Made by a program: the position numbers and the translations under genes. The notes beneath the pieces were generated by a model. That model was not told the DNA's origin. It saw nothing but the letters and a program-made list of their open reading frames with translations, and did not search any database. Shown here in pieces: positions 35,318-43,563 of a DNA stretch of 64,000 nt. Numbering within the stretch: position 1 is the stretch's first letter; each line of letters starts with the position of its first letter. Source of the DNA: an uncultured Latescibacterota bacterium (GTDB lineage Bacteria; Latescibacterota; UBA2968; UBA8231); NCBI GenBank assembly GCA_958295495.1, contig OY282352.1, positions 2,790,001 through 2,854,000 of the forward strand, in the 5' to 3' direction.

Positions 35318-36589
35318 ATGCACTGGTCCGCGACCGAAACCAAGAGAGTGGCTGCCTGCCTGTTCCTCTCGGCCCTCCTGCATTTGGCTGTGGTTTTGTT
35401 GGCTCCTTCCACGCCTGATCCGCAACCGGCCCTCCAAGTGGTTTTTCGTCAGCCGCCGCGCGCACTAGAAACGCGGGCATTTGATCCCACTAGACCCGCT
35501 TTGAGCGAGCGGCAAATGCAGCGCTTGGTTGTCGTCCCGGTGCTACCGCAGCTTGTGCAGGAACTCGCCGAATCCATTCGCCTTGGCGAGATTGCAGAGC
35601 AATTGCCGCCCGAAGTACGCGCCGCCATGGCTCACCTCGAAAAAAGGCTGCGGATAGAGCGGTCTGGCGATGTGAACATCGACTCCTTGCTCTTGGCGCA
35701 GATGGCCGCCGAGGAACACTTTCGCGAGGACTATGCGCGCTTTCCCCTAGCCAATATGGGCGCAGATCGCGACCGGGCTTTGGAGGTGGTAGAGCGTGCG
35801 ATTGAGGCTATGGGTGGTAGGAAGCGTCTGCTTGCAATACGAGCAATGAGCGCGATGGTGTGGATAGAGGCCAGCTCAAAAGAGTTAGAAAGGCCTTCTT
35901 GCCAAGGTGGCGTTTGCCTAACAGCGGTTCCGGTGACCCCCTATCTGTATCCAGTGGCGACTTGGCACTACGAGGGATGGGGAGATCGCGCTGTCGCCAC
36001 AAAAGAAAAATACAAGGTAGAGGTTTCGTTCGACCCTGCGGTCCCCAACCCGTCTTATGTGAGCAAAAATCCCGAGCGAGAGCGGGGGATATTCGAGGCC
36101 CTTTTTGACAATCGCTGGGGGCGGTATAGAGGTATCCTGCCCCCTGATTTGGCCGCCATGCGCCACCGGGGCGAAGCGGTCCGTTGGCACTTCATCGACC
36201 GCTTTATGGGCGAGGGCGTGGCCTTGGATTACTTGGGGCAAGAGCGCAGTCGGGACGGGGCCTGCTCTGAGGTCGTGCAGGTAGATGACCGGAAGTTCGG
36301 GCACTATTTCGAGGCGCTCTTTGACTGTCGCACGGCGCTGTTGGCCAAGACCCGAGAAAAGCTGACGCCTCAAGAAGAGCAATGGTTCAGGCAAGCTAGG
36401 TCCAACGCCAAGCCGCCGACTTGGATCACTGCTTACAATAGCTACCAAGAAGTGCAAGGCGTGTTGACGCCCCATTGCTGGGAACGGACGCTGGGGAGGC
36501 ATACCAGAAATAGACACTCGACCAGCCACATACACTTGCAATGGGCGTATAATGGCGCGGACCTGTCAACAGCCGAACCCACCCTCTGA
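35318..36589 (+). CDS. Membrane-anchored protein with TonB-like N-terminus
   Basis: About 423 residues, start fixed by an AAAGGAG ribosome binding site. One N-terminal membrane helix (VAACLFLSALLHLAVVLLAP) followed by a proline-rich PSTPDPQPAL linker is the usual beginning of TonB-family energy transducers. The remainder is not a TonB C-terminal domain; it contains ALEVVERAIEAMGGRKRLL, a segment resembling the start of outer-membrane lipoprotein-sorting-like domains, and two cysteine pairs. The likely topology is a single anchor with a large periplasmic part. It follows the unknown secreted genes in the same direction. Function unknown. Confidence 0.6.
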   Translation: MHWSATETKRVAACLFLSALLHLAVVLLAPSTPDPQPALQVVFRQPPRALETRAFDPTRPALSERQMQRLVVVPVLPQLVQELAESIRLGEIAEQLPPEVRAAMAHLEKRLRIERSGDVNIDSLLLAQMAAEEHFREDYARFPLANMGADRDRALEVVERAIEAMGGRKRLLAIRAMSAMVWIEASSKELERPSCQGGVCLTAVPVTPYLYPVATWHYEGWGDRAVATKEKYKVEVSFDPAVPNPSYVSKNPERERGIFEALFDNRWGRYRGILPPDLAAMRHRGEAVRWHFIDRFMGEGVALDYLGQERSRDGACSEVVQVDDRKFGHYFEALFDCRTALLAKTREKLTPQEEQWFRQARSNAKPPTWITAYNSYQEVQGVLTPHCWERTLGRHTRNRHSTSHIHLQWAYNGADLSTAEPTL

Positions 36590-36630
36590 TAGGAAGACCC
36601 CCTTCACAATGCAAAAGGAAGGTTAGTGCG

Positions 36631-37752
36631 ATGAAAATACGCGATATCGACACCATTCTGATCGACTCGCCGGGCCGCAAATGGACGATTGTGCGGGTCT
36701 TTACAGACGAAGGCCTCGTGGGCTTGGGCGAGGCCACGTATTCCAACAAGGAGCCAGTGGTGGTCGCCGCGGTCGAGCACCTCAAACAGGAGCTGATCGG
36801 CGAAGACCCGGCGCGCATCGAGTACTTGTGGCACAAGCTCTATCTGCGCTCCTCCCTGAGCGGCATCTGGCGCATGGCGGGTCCCGTGTGGATGAGTGCT
36901 ATGAGCGGCATTGACCAAGCCCTGTGGGACATCAAGGGCAAGGTGGCCAACCTGCCGGTGGTCGAGTTGTTGGGCGGCAAGTTCCGCGACCGAGTCGAGG
37001 TCTATACGCACTTTGGCGGGGCCACGCCCGAGGATTCGGCGAAAATGGCGCGGGAAAAGGTAGAAGAGGGGTACACCGCGCTCAAGGGCGGTGCGCGTTC
37101 GCGGAGTGGGTACAGTTTCGGTCAGTACGCGGACGACGGCCATCCGGCCGAGACGGCCGCCCACTTCGCCGCAGTGCGGGAAGCGGTGGGGCCGGATGTC
37201 AAGCTGTTGATCGATTGCCACGGCCGCTTTACGGTGGCCCAGTGCATCCGCTTGGCCCGCGCCATAGAGCCGTACGATCTCTACGTGTTTGAAGATCCCG
37301 TGCCGCCGGAAGACCTGCACGCCTATCCCAAGGTGCGGCGGGAAATCTCCATTCCGGTCATGGGCAGCGAGCGGCTAAACACCAAGAGCCACTACCGCCA
37401 ATTGTTGGACCTAGACGGCATTGACGTGGCGCAGCCCGACCTGATGTACGCCGGCGGTATCACCGAGGTCCGCAAAATCGCGGCCATTGCCGACACCTTT
37501 CACGTCCCCATATCGCCGCACAACACCAAAGGCCCGGTCGGCATCATAGCGGCCGCACATTTGATGGCCTCCATACCGAATGTGGCCCCCATGGAGTTCG
37601 TAACCGGCATTGCGTGGCGGGACGAGATCATCACCGAGCCGCTGCGGGTGGAGGACAGTTGCATCGTGCTGCCGGAAGGGCCGGGTTTTGGGATTACACT
37701 GAATATGGAGGGGGTGGAAAAGCACCGCTGGCGAGTGGGCGAGCCGCACTGA
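36631..37752 (+). CDS. Mandelate racemase/muconate lactonizing enzyme family dehydratase
   Basis: 373 residues of the enolase superfamily. The capping domain is at the N-terminus; the barrel carries the metal ligands in LLIDCHGRF (about residue 192), YVFEDPVPPEDL and VMGSERLN, and a catalytic histidine in PISPHNTKGPVG. This spacing is that of the galactonate-dehydratase-like group, which removes water from sugar acids (e.g. D-galactonate). It probably feeds sugar acids to central metabolism and may follow the lactonase-like gene at 16203. The next secreted-protein gene starts seven bases after its stop. Confidence 0.85.
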   Translation: MKIRDIDTILIDSPGRKWTIVRVFTDEGLVGLGEATYSNKEPVVVAAVEHLKQELIGEDPARIEYLWHKLYLRSSLSGIWRMAGPVWMSAMSGIDQALWDIKGKVANLPVVELLGGKFRDRVEVYTHFGGATPEDSAKMAREKVEEGYTALKGGARSRSGYSFGQYADDGHPAETAAHFAAVREAVGPDVKLLIDCHGRFTVAQCIRLARAIEPYDLYVFEDPVPPEDLHAYPKVRREISIPVMGSERLNTKSHYRQLLDLDGIDVAQPDLMYAGGITEVRKIAAIADTFHVPISPHNTKGPVGIIAAAHLMASIPNVAPMEFVTGIAWRDEIITEPLRVEDSCIVLPEGPGFGITLNMEGVEKHRWRVGEPH

Positions 37753-37759
37753 TGCTGCC

Positions 37760-40252
37760 ATGAAAAGCGTTGCGATTGTGGGCACGACTCTGCTGATGGC
37801 GTCCCCAGCGTGGAGTCAGGCGTATCAACTCGACGACAATGGGTTGAACGTCGCCCCGGAGCACTGGCCAGCGTGGAGGTTCCCACAGGGCAGCTTGGAC
37901 TTCAGTGCCGAGGGCATCCGGCCCGCCTTTGTCCGCGAGCAGGTCAACGCCGCCTTGGACGCGAGCGCATTCACCTATGCGGATGGGGTGCAGGGCGGCA
38001 TCCGCAATGCCGGAACCGACTTAGCAGGAGCCGCGAACATCCTAGATGGCCGGGAGGATACCTTCTGGGAACCGGATTGGGCGGACCCCCTCGACAAGTG
38101 GTGGGTCGAAATCGATTTGGGCCGGTTGGTGTGGGCGCAGAAGGTGGTGGTGAAGTTCGCCGTTGAAGGCGAGGGCGATCCCCTCCTCCAGTTCAAGGTG
38201 CTCACCGCCAACGGCGATCCCGCCTTCCTGCAAAGCGAGTCCTTCAATTACCTGCCAGCCGGCCACAGCGAGGGGTTAAACAAATCGCAGCGCGTCTATG
38301 AGTTTGAGTTGCAGCCTACCCGAAAAGTGGATCCAGGGCTTACCGGTCGTCTGATTCAGTTTCTCCAGGTGGTGGCGATGGCCAGCGACTTGGGCCAAGC
38401 CGAGCAAATCAGTGCCACGCGCTGGAACAGCCTGCCGGAGGAAGAGCGCGGCGATGTGCTCTACTTCCGCCGCGAGTCTTCCGGCGTTTTGCGGCAGATA
38501 GATCAAGCGGCTTATGAGGCCATTGCGGCACAATGGCAAGGCCCGGTCGAATACTACCGCCGGGAAAGGCCGCGGCTGGCCGAAGTCGAGGTGTGGACCA
38601 TGGGCGACAACGTTAGCCTCGGCGCACTGGACCGCGGCGGGGAGATTATCGGCTACGGCAACTTGGGCGCGGAAAAGCTAACTGTAGATGGCGAGTGGGG
38701 ATCCTTTTGGAGCGTGGAAGTGGGCTTTAGCGGCAACGATCCGGCGGTTGTATTTCAGGATCCGCATCGCAATATCTATTTTGACTTGGGAACTTGGTAC
38801 TGGGTCAACCGCGCCGCCATCGTCTTTGGCGATAGGTATAGCCAAGCGTTCCCCAATTACTCGATTGGGCTTTCCGACGGCAGTCGCGCACCGGACGGCA
38901 GCTTGAGCTACGTCGCATTGACGGCGCGCGGCCAAGAAGGTGGAGAAGGGACTGTGCATCGCAGCATTCTCTTTCAGGACAATGTGTTTCCGCTGACCAA
39001 GGCGCGTTACTTCAGGATGGGTTACACCTTGGTCAAGGGGTCGGCCCGCCCGGCCATCCGCGAGATACAGCTATACGGACGCGGCTTTCTCCCCGAGGTA
39101 TCGCTCGCGTCTGAGCCGATCGAATTGGGGCGCACCGCCCGCATTCTGTCGGCCATGCACTGGACGGCCAACGCGCCGCCCGGCACCCAAGTGCGCGTCC
39201 GCACCCGCAGCGGGAACCAGCTCGACCAGCACATCCGCTACTTTTCGAGCACGGGCCAAGAAGTAAACGAAGCCAAGTACCGCAAACTGCTCAGCTTTCA
39301 GCGCGGCGATTCGACCATCACTATCATCCCCGGTGCGGATTGGAGTCCTTGGAGTCCGCCTTATTCGGTCTCGGGTGCGCCCATCACCTCGCCGAGTCCG
39401 CGCCGCTACGTGATGATCGAAGCTACTCTGCACTCGGACGATCCAGACGCGGCCGCGTTGCTGCGCTCCCTGCGCCTCGCGCTGAACGCGCCCCTCGCCA
39501 GCCAAATTCTCGGCGAGATTACCCCCAGTAAAACGCCCCAGCGCGGGCAGCCCCAGAGCTTGACCTTGCTCTTGCGGCCCGCGTTCCAAGACGGCAACAG
39601 CGGGTTCGACCAAGTGCTGGTGGAGCTGCCGCCGGGCGCGGAGATGGACCTGATTGACGGGGCCGTGGGTGCGGAGCAGTATGGACGCGATCAGCTAAAG
39701 AGGCTGCCGACCGGTGCGGATTCGCTGTGGGTGCGGCTGCCCGCGCCGGTCGTGCCGGGACAGGATCGCGTGTCGCTGCGCTTTTCCGGTGCGCTCTACT
39801 TGGTGAGCAATGCCTTTGAGGTGCAGGTTGGGCGCGGCCAAGGAGCTGATCAAGTGTGGCAGCGGGTGGATGGCGGAGTCAATGCGGCCCGCGGCCTGAC
39901 CGTGTTTACGCCCTTTACCAAGGCCGTTTTGGGTGAGGTGGTCGCGTCGTCGAATCCTTTTACGCCCAATGGGGACGGGATCAACGACGTGGTGGAATTG
40001 ATGTTTCCGGTGTTCCAAGTGCAAGGGGCCAAGGCGTTGATTCTGGAGGTCTATGGTCTAGACGGCCAGTCGGTGCAGCGCATCGAGCAAGCGGCTGCGA
40101 CCGCTGCGGGGCTCCAGCGGCTGACTTGGGATGGCCGCGACCGCGCGGGTCGGCTGCTGCCGCCGGGACTGTATTTGTGCCGCGTCGGCGTGGAAGTTGA
40201 CGCCGAAGGCGAGCAAACGACGAGCACCAAACTCGTCGCTAGCGTGTACTAA
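37760..40252 (+). CDS. Secreted discoidin-like and FlgD-tailed protein
   Basis: 830 residues, signal peptide VAIVGTTLLMASPAWSQA. Near-twin of 29234-31738: ILDGREDTFWEPDWADPLDK and WWVEIDLGRLVWAQKV, then EEERGDVLYF, YYRRERPRLAEVEVWTMGDN, LSFQRGDSTITIIPG, DWSPWSPPYSVSG, SPSPRRYVMIEA, and the FlgD-like end TPNGDGINDVVELMFPVFQV with WDGRDRAGRLLPPGLYLCRV. Several stretches are almost identical at the DNA level, pointing to a recent duplication or gene conversion. It is in operon with the enolase-superfamily dehydratase, the clearest link in the window between this protein type and sugar-acid metabolism. Confidence 0.82.
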   Translation: MKSVAIVGTTLLMASPAWSQAYQLDDNGLNVAPEHWPAWRFPQGSLDFSAEGIRPAFVREQVNAALDASAFTYADGVQGGIRNAGTDLAGAANILDGREDTFWEPDWADPLDKWWVEIDLGRLVWAQKVVVKFAVEGEGDPLLQFKVLTANGDPAFLQSESFNYLPAGHSEGLNKSQRVYEFELQPTRKVDPGLTGRLIQFLQVVAMASDLGQAEQISATRWNSLPEEERGDVLYFRRESSGVLRQIDQAAYEAIAAQWQGPVEYYRRERPRLAEVEVWTMGDNVSLGALDRGGEIIGYGNLGAEKLTVDGEWGSFWSVEVGFSGNDPAVVFQDPHRNIYFDLGTWYWVNRAAIVFGDRYSQAFPNYSIGLSDGSRAPDGSLSYVALTARGQEGGEGTVHRSILFQDNVFPLTKARYFRMGYTLVKGSARPAIREIQLYGRGFLPEVSLASEPIELGRTARILSAMHWTANAPPGTQVRVRTRSGNQLDQHIRYFSSTGQEVNEAKYRKLLSFQRGDSTITIIPGADWSPWSPPYSVSGAPITSPSPRRYVMIEATLHSDDPDAAALLRSLRLALNAPLASQILGEITPSKTPQRGQPQSLTLLLRPAFQDGNSGFDQVLVELPPGAEMDLIDGAVGAEQYGRDQLKRLPTGADSLWVRLPAPVVPGQDRVSLRFSGALYLVSNAFEVQVGRGQGADQVWQRVDGGVNAARGLTVFTPFTKAVLGEVVASSNPFTPNGDGINDVVELMFPVFQVQGAKALILEVYGLDGQSVQRIEQAAATAAGLQRLTWDGRDRAGRLLPPGLYLCRVGVEVDAEGEQTTSTKLVASVY

Positions 40253-40276
40253 ACAGATCGCGCAACAGGCTCAGAT

Positions 40277-40324
40277 ATGACCAAACGCAGACTGCCCATC
40301 GGCATTCAGAGATTCCTTGAATGA
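40277..40324 (+). pseudogene. Start fragment of an AAA-ATPase-like/DUF1703-type gene
   Basis: ATG followed by codons for MTKRRLPIGIQRFLE and a stop. The phrase LPIGIQxF is the typical opening of the AAA-ATPase-like plus PD-(D/E)XK proteins of the DUF1703 group. Only this stub remains, and it runs straight into Cas10-like sequence in another frame, marking a deletion junction near 40320. Confidence 0.45.
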
Positions 40325-40620
40325 GGTGCGAGGGGCCAGCGCGTGGCTGGATCAGCTAAATCGAGTGGAAATGAAACAGTGCTTGTGCGAACGCCTCGGC
40401 GAGGCAAATGTAGAATCGATTTATGCCAATGGTGGCTCGGCGCAATTTGTAGTCCGTCAATGCGATGAGAATATCGTGAAGGCGGCTTGCACGAGCATGG
40501 TCCAGTATATCCGCGAGCGAACAGGTGGTGAAGTGCGAGTAGTTTATGGCATTGCGCCGCTCAAAGACGAAGCATCCTATCAGACGGCAGTGCAGATGGC
40601 ACATTTCCAGTTGCGCTGCC
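40317..40620 (+). pseudogene. Fragment of a second Cas10
   Basis: About 100 codons without proper ends. NEVRGASAWLDQLNR and VESIYANGGSAQFVV match the first palm-like domain of Cas10/Cmr2 proteins (E-x-R-G-A-S-x-x-L-D-x-L-N; Y-A-x-G-G-x-A), and GEVRVVYGIAPL and YQTAVQMAHFQLRCQRD continue it. The zinc ribbon, second palm and GGDD are missing. It differs from the intact Cas10 at 45853, which has the equivalent NLIYVGGGNAALL. Both ends are abrupt, against the DUF1703-type stub and the inverted FAD-subunit fragment. Confidence 0.65.
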
Positions 40621-40841
40621 AACGCGATTGCGGAACTCGGCCGGGCCGCGCTCTGAGCGGCGGCGGCGATGGCCTCGTCTGAGACGGCTTGACCGGCTAG
40701 ACTGTCGCCGGCCTCGCGTACGAAATTCGGCGTGGGGCCGACCGCGCAGAGCGCAATGCACACGGCCGGCCTTAAACTCCTTGCCGCGATGGGCCAAGAC
40801 AACGTGAGAGGACACGCCGACGACAGCAATGTCCATCTCAT
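40621..40841 (-). pseudogene. Inverted partial copy of the molybdenum hydroxylase FAD-subunit gene
   Basis: The minus strand from 40841 reads MDIAVVGVSSHVVLAHRGKE and then, with frameshifts, the equivalents of VGPTPIFAREAGDSLAGQAV and FRT. It matches the intact gene at about 56030-56275 over roughly 220 bases at high identity, with a deletion of about 26 bases and several indels. It is in opposite orientation to the intact gene. Confidence 0.85.
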
Positions 40842-40886
40842 GCCTTTGATACCCATCGTGGGTTCAACTACGATGGTGCCATTGGT

Positions 40887-40914
40887 TTGACGCGGCGCGT
40901 ACGTGACGTATATT
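40887..40914 (+). promoter_or_regulatory. Promoter of the CRISPR-associated operon
   Basis: TTGACG (40887-40892), a 16-base spacer and TATATT (40909-40914) lie about 97 bases ahead of the first gene of the operon. The long leader is compatible with regulation, but no specific element is visible in it. Confidence 0.5.
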
Positions 40915-41010
40915 GGAATAGACAGAGAGGAATTGTTCTGCTGGCCTACATCGCGGGGCGGCAGACGGGCCAACCTTCTGAAATGACAAGACACATAGAG
41001 AGGTGAGTAA

Positions 41011-43563
41011 ATGGCAACAGGCAAAATTAAAAAATGGCATAACGATAGAGGCTTCGGATTTATTGCGGATGATGCTGGAGGGGGTGATGCTTTCTTACAC
41101 ATTAGTAAAGTTCAACAAAGCGACCAACAGTATCTACAGGAAGGGGTAGCAGTTACTTTTGAAAAATTGCCCTCAGAAAAACATTCCGGAAACTTTGATG
41201 CACACAATGTCCGTTTGCAAGGCTCCCCTTCTCCAAAGCCTGCCCCGCCATCCAGCAAGTCAGACGATTACTTTCACAATCCATACACCTTTGTTCCTTC
41301 TCCGCCACGCCAAGATGCGATAAAATCGGGTGGGTTTGCTGGCGAATTCGACCCCCTGAAATGCGGCCTCAATCATGCGTCTCTCCAGAAGGACTTGTGG
41401 GCAGGGCATCTTCCGATCAAGCTGACCACCGTTACCCCCTTGGTGCTGCCCAAAACTGAAGGCGAAGAACGCTCGCCAATCGAGCACCAAACTTATGACA
41501 TGCTTGATCACCTACCAGAATCGTCCTTGCGTGGCATGTTACGCAGTGCCTACGAAGTGGTGACGAACTCGCGCTATGGGTGTTTTCGCAATGATGACCG
41601 ATTGGCCTATCGCATGAGACCACAGGAAGCTCTTAAACTTATTCCGGCGATTATTGAAAATGGAAATGGGGCAGGGGAATTAGTGGCGCGTTTGTGTCCG
41701 GGAACTAGCAATCCCACTGTAGGTGGCCCCAAAAAACTAAAAAATGGAAGCGATCAAGACCGTGCGATGTACGCCGCGATGTTGACGCTCTATGGCAATC
41801 GGCAACAGCAATCAAAGTGTATGAGTGGATACACTCCGAAAACAGGTGACGAGGTTTGGTCCGAAATTGTCCTTTGTAACCACAGGCGAGGCTACCTGTA
41901 CTGGAAGACGAGCAGAGTTTGGCTAAAAACCAAACAACCCACGCAGCCCAATCCTGGAACTATTCCGAATGAATGGGATCAGAAGTCGCTTTACAAGGAT
42001 TCCCAATCGGGAAGACCGCTTGTGCAAGTTGTTGAAGGGCGCGTTTTGATTACCAACGAAAATATGGGCAACAAACACGATGAGAGAATTTTCTTTAACC
42101 CGTCAACCACACATGACGTAACCAATGATCTCAAAAAGGCTTGGTGCATGCGTATCAAAAGCTACCGGGAAGCACATTCTGAGGGCGATATTTTTCAGAG
42201 ACATAAGGCACGTAACCAGCCTTGGAAGAAAATTGGCAACACGCCCGGTGAAACGGCATGGTCGCCGCATCTGTACGTACATGACGCAATTGATTTGAAA
42301 CCGGGTGATATGGTGTATGCCCGTTGCAAATTTGATAAGAAGGGAAGTATTGAGGGGATTGAAGATCTCTTTCCCGTCATGATCTCCAGAGAGCTATATG
42401 ATGACAGCCCGGCCGATCTTCTCGACATTTCGTTAAAACCGGCGGCTTCAAGGTGCAAATCGTCTCCTGCAGACCGTCTGTTCGGTTGGGTGCCGCCTCG
42501 GAAATCAGATCAAAATCAAGAAAGTGAAGGCGGCTACAAAGGACGCATACGGGTCGTCTGTGAAGATGGTACACGACAAAGTGAAGGCGGCTACAAAGGA
42601 CGCATACGGGTCGTCTGTGAAGATGGTACACGACCAGAGATCATTCAAGACTTTGGCGGCAAGACCCTGCCTCTTGCAATCTTGGGACAACCGAAACCGG
42701 CGCAAGGCCGGTTCTATGTTGCCGAGGATGCTAAGGGTACTCCGCAAAACGACGGGATTAACAAGGAGCAAGCAGGCTACAACAAGGACAAGGGCTTACG
42801 AGGTCGCAAGCAGTACTGGCACCACAAAGGATTGGAAGCCGATAAAGCACAGAACTATTGGAACCCGTCGGCTGAGGACCGAACGCAGCAAAAAAGGAAC
42901 GGTCGGTATCAAGAATACCGCCGTCCTGATAAAGGCGGCAATCCGCAAACCGATTCTCAAAACCGCTCCATCACAGGTTGGATCAAGCCCGGCACGGTTT
43001 TCAAGGTGTCCCTGTATGTGCAAAACTTGCAACCCGAAGAGGTCGGCGCGTTGCTTTGGTTGCTGTCGCTTCCCAAAGACCATTACTTCAAGTTGGGATA
43101 CGGCAAGCCGTTGGGCTTTGGCAGTGTGCGGATGGAGATTGATGAGGATCGTTGCGTGTGCGGATGCCTGCCACTCGGCACTGGTGAAGATTGGAAAGAC
43201 TACTATGCGGCTTTTGATGTGTCTCCGCCGGCAACGCTGGATAAGGCTCAACAAAAAGACTGTATCGAGAAGTTCAAGGCCGGTATGGTGGCCGCGTACA
43301 ATCCGCCTCCGGCTAGAGATAAGACCGATGAGGGGCGTGAGGATCAGAAAACATCGCCACAGCGTTTGACATCCTTTGCCGATCTTAAACACATTCTGAC
43401 CGGTCCCCAAAAAGACGCGCCTATTCACTATCCACGCCGAGATTGCAAGCCGAATCCAGAGGGTAAAAACTTTGAGTGGTTCGTAGATAATGAGAAAGGT
43501 GCGAAAGTCGTGCTTCCAGCGGTGACGGACGCGAAAGGGCTACCCCTAAGTACACGACAGTAA
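41011..43563 (+). CDS. Cold-shock domain fused to TIGR03986-family CRISPR RAMP protein
   Basis: 850 residues. Residues 1-70 are a cold-shock domain with both RNA-binding motifs (RGFGFI near 13-18 and DAFLHI near 26-31). After a Pro/Ser linker (PSPKPAPPSSKSDD) comes a TIGR03986-type RAMP protein: YTFVPSP, LPIKLTTVTPLVLP, ESSLRGMLRSAYEVVTNSRY, later FKLGYGKPLGFGSVRM (the glycine-rich RAMP loop) and IHYPRRD near the end. It should be an RNA-binding subunit of the type III complex; the cold-shock domain would add a second RNA grip. A 19-residue unit is repeated in tandem at about 505-542. The final six or so residues and the stop codon come from an inserted IS element, but the family core looks complete. 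Confidence 0.82.
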   Translation: MATGKIKKWHNDRGFGFIADDAGGGDAFLHISKVQQSDQQYLQEGVAVTFEKLPSEKHSGNFDAHNVRLQGSPSPKPAPPSSKSDDYFHNPYTFVPSPPRQDAIKSGGFAGEFDPLKCGLNHASLQKDLWAGHLPIKLTTVTPLVLPKTEGEERSPIEHQTYDMLDHLPESSLRGMLRSAYEVVTNSRYGCFRNDDRLAYRMRPQEALKLIPAIIENGNGAGELVARLCPGTSNPTVGGPKKLKNGSDQDRAMYAAMLTLYGNRQQQSKCMSGYTPKTGDEVWSEIVLCNHRRGYLYWKTSRVWLKTKQPTQPNPGTIPNEWDQKSLYKDSQSGRPLVQVVEGRVLITNENMGNKHDERIFFNPSTTHDVTNDLKKAWCMRIKSYREAHSEGDIFQRHKARNQPWKKIGNTPGETAWSPHLYVHDAIDLKPGDMVYARCKFDKKGSIEGIEDLFPVMISRELYDDSPADLLDISLKPAASRCKSSPADRLFGWVPPRKSDQNQESEGGYKGRIRVVCEDGTRQSEGGYKGRIRVVCEDGTRPEIIQDFGGKTLPLAILGQPKPAQGRFYVAEDAKGTPQNDGINKEQAGYNKDKGLRGRKQYWHHKGLEADKAQNYWNPSAEDRTQQKRNGRYQEYRRPDKGGNPQTDSQNRSITGWIKPGTVFKVSLYVQNLQPEEVGALLWLLSLPKDHYFKLGYGKPLGFGSVRMEIDEDRCVCGCLPLGTGEDWKDYYAAFDVSPPATLDKAQQKDCIEKFKAGMVAAYNPPPARDKTDEGREDQKTSPQRLTSFADLKHILTGPQKDAPIHYPRRDCKPNPEGKNFEWFVDNEKGAKVVLPAVTDAKGLPLSTRQ
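42523..42636 (+). repeat. 57-bp tandem duplication inside the RAMP gene
   Basis: Two adjacent 57-base units (42523-42579 and 42580-42636) are identical except in the last codon. Each encodes SEGGYKGRIRVVCEDGTR plus Q or P, so the reading frame is kept. A recent slippage or unequal exchange event. Confidence 0.95.

Noticed and set aside
42523..42636. Tandem 57-bp units as a possible mini CRISPR array
   Set aside because: The units are contiguous with no unique spacers and keep the coding frame of the RAMP gene.
42377..42771. Minus-strand frames with the repeat YHLHRRPVCVLCSRLHF
   Set aside because: They are the reverse of the 57-bp duplication in the RAMP gene, not a gene or a CRISPR array.
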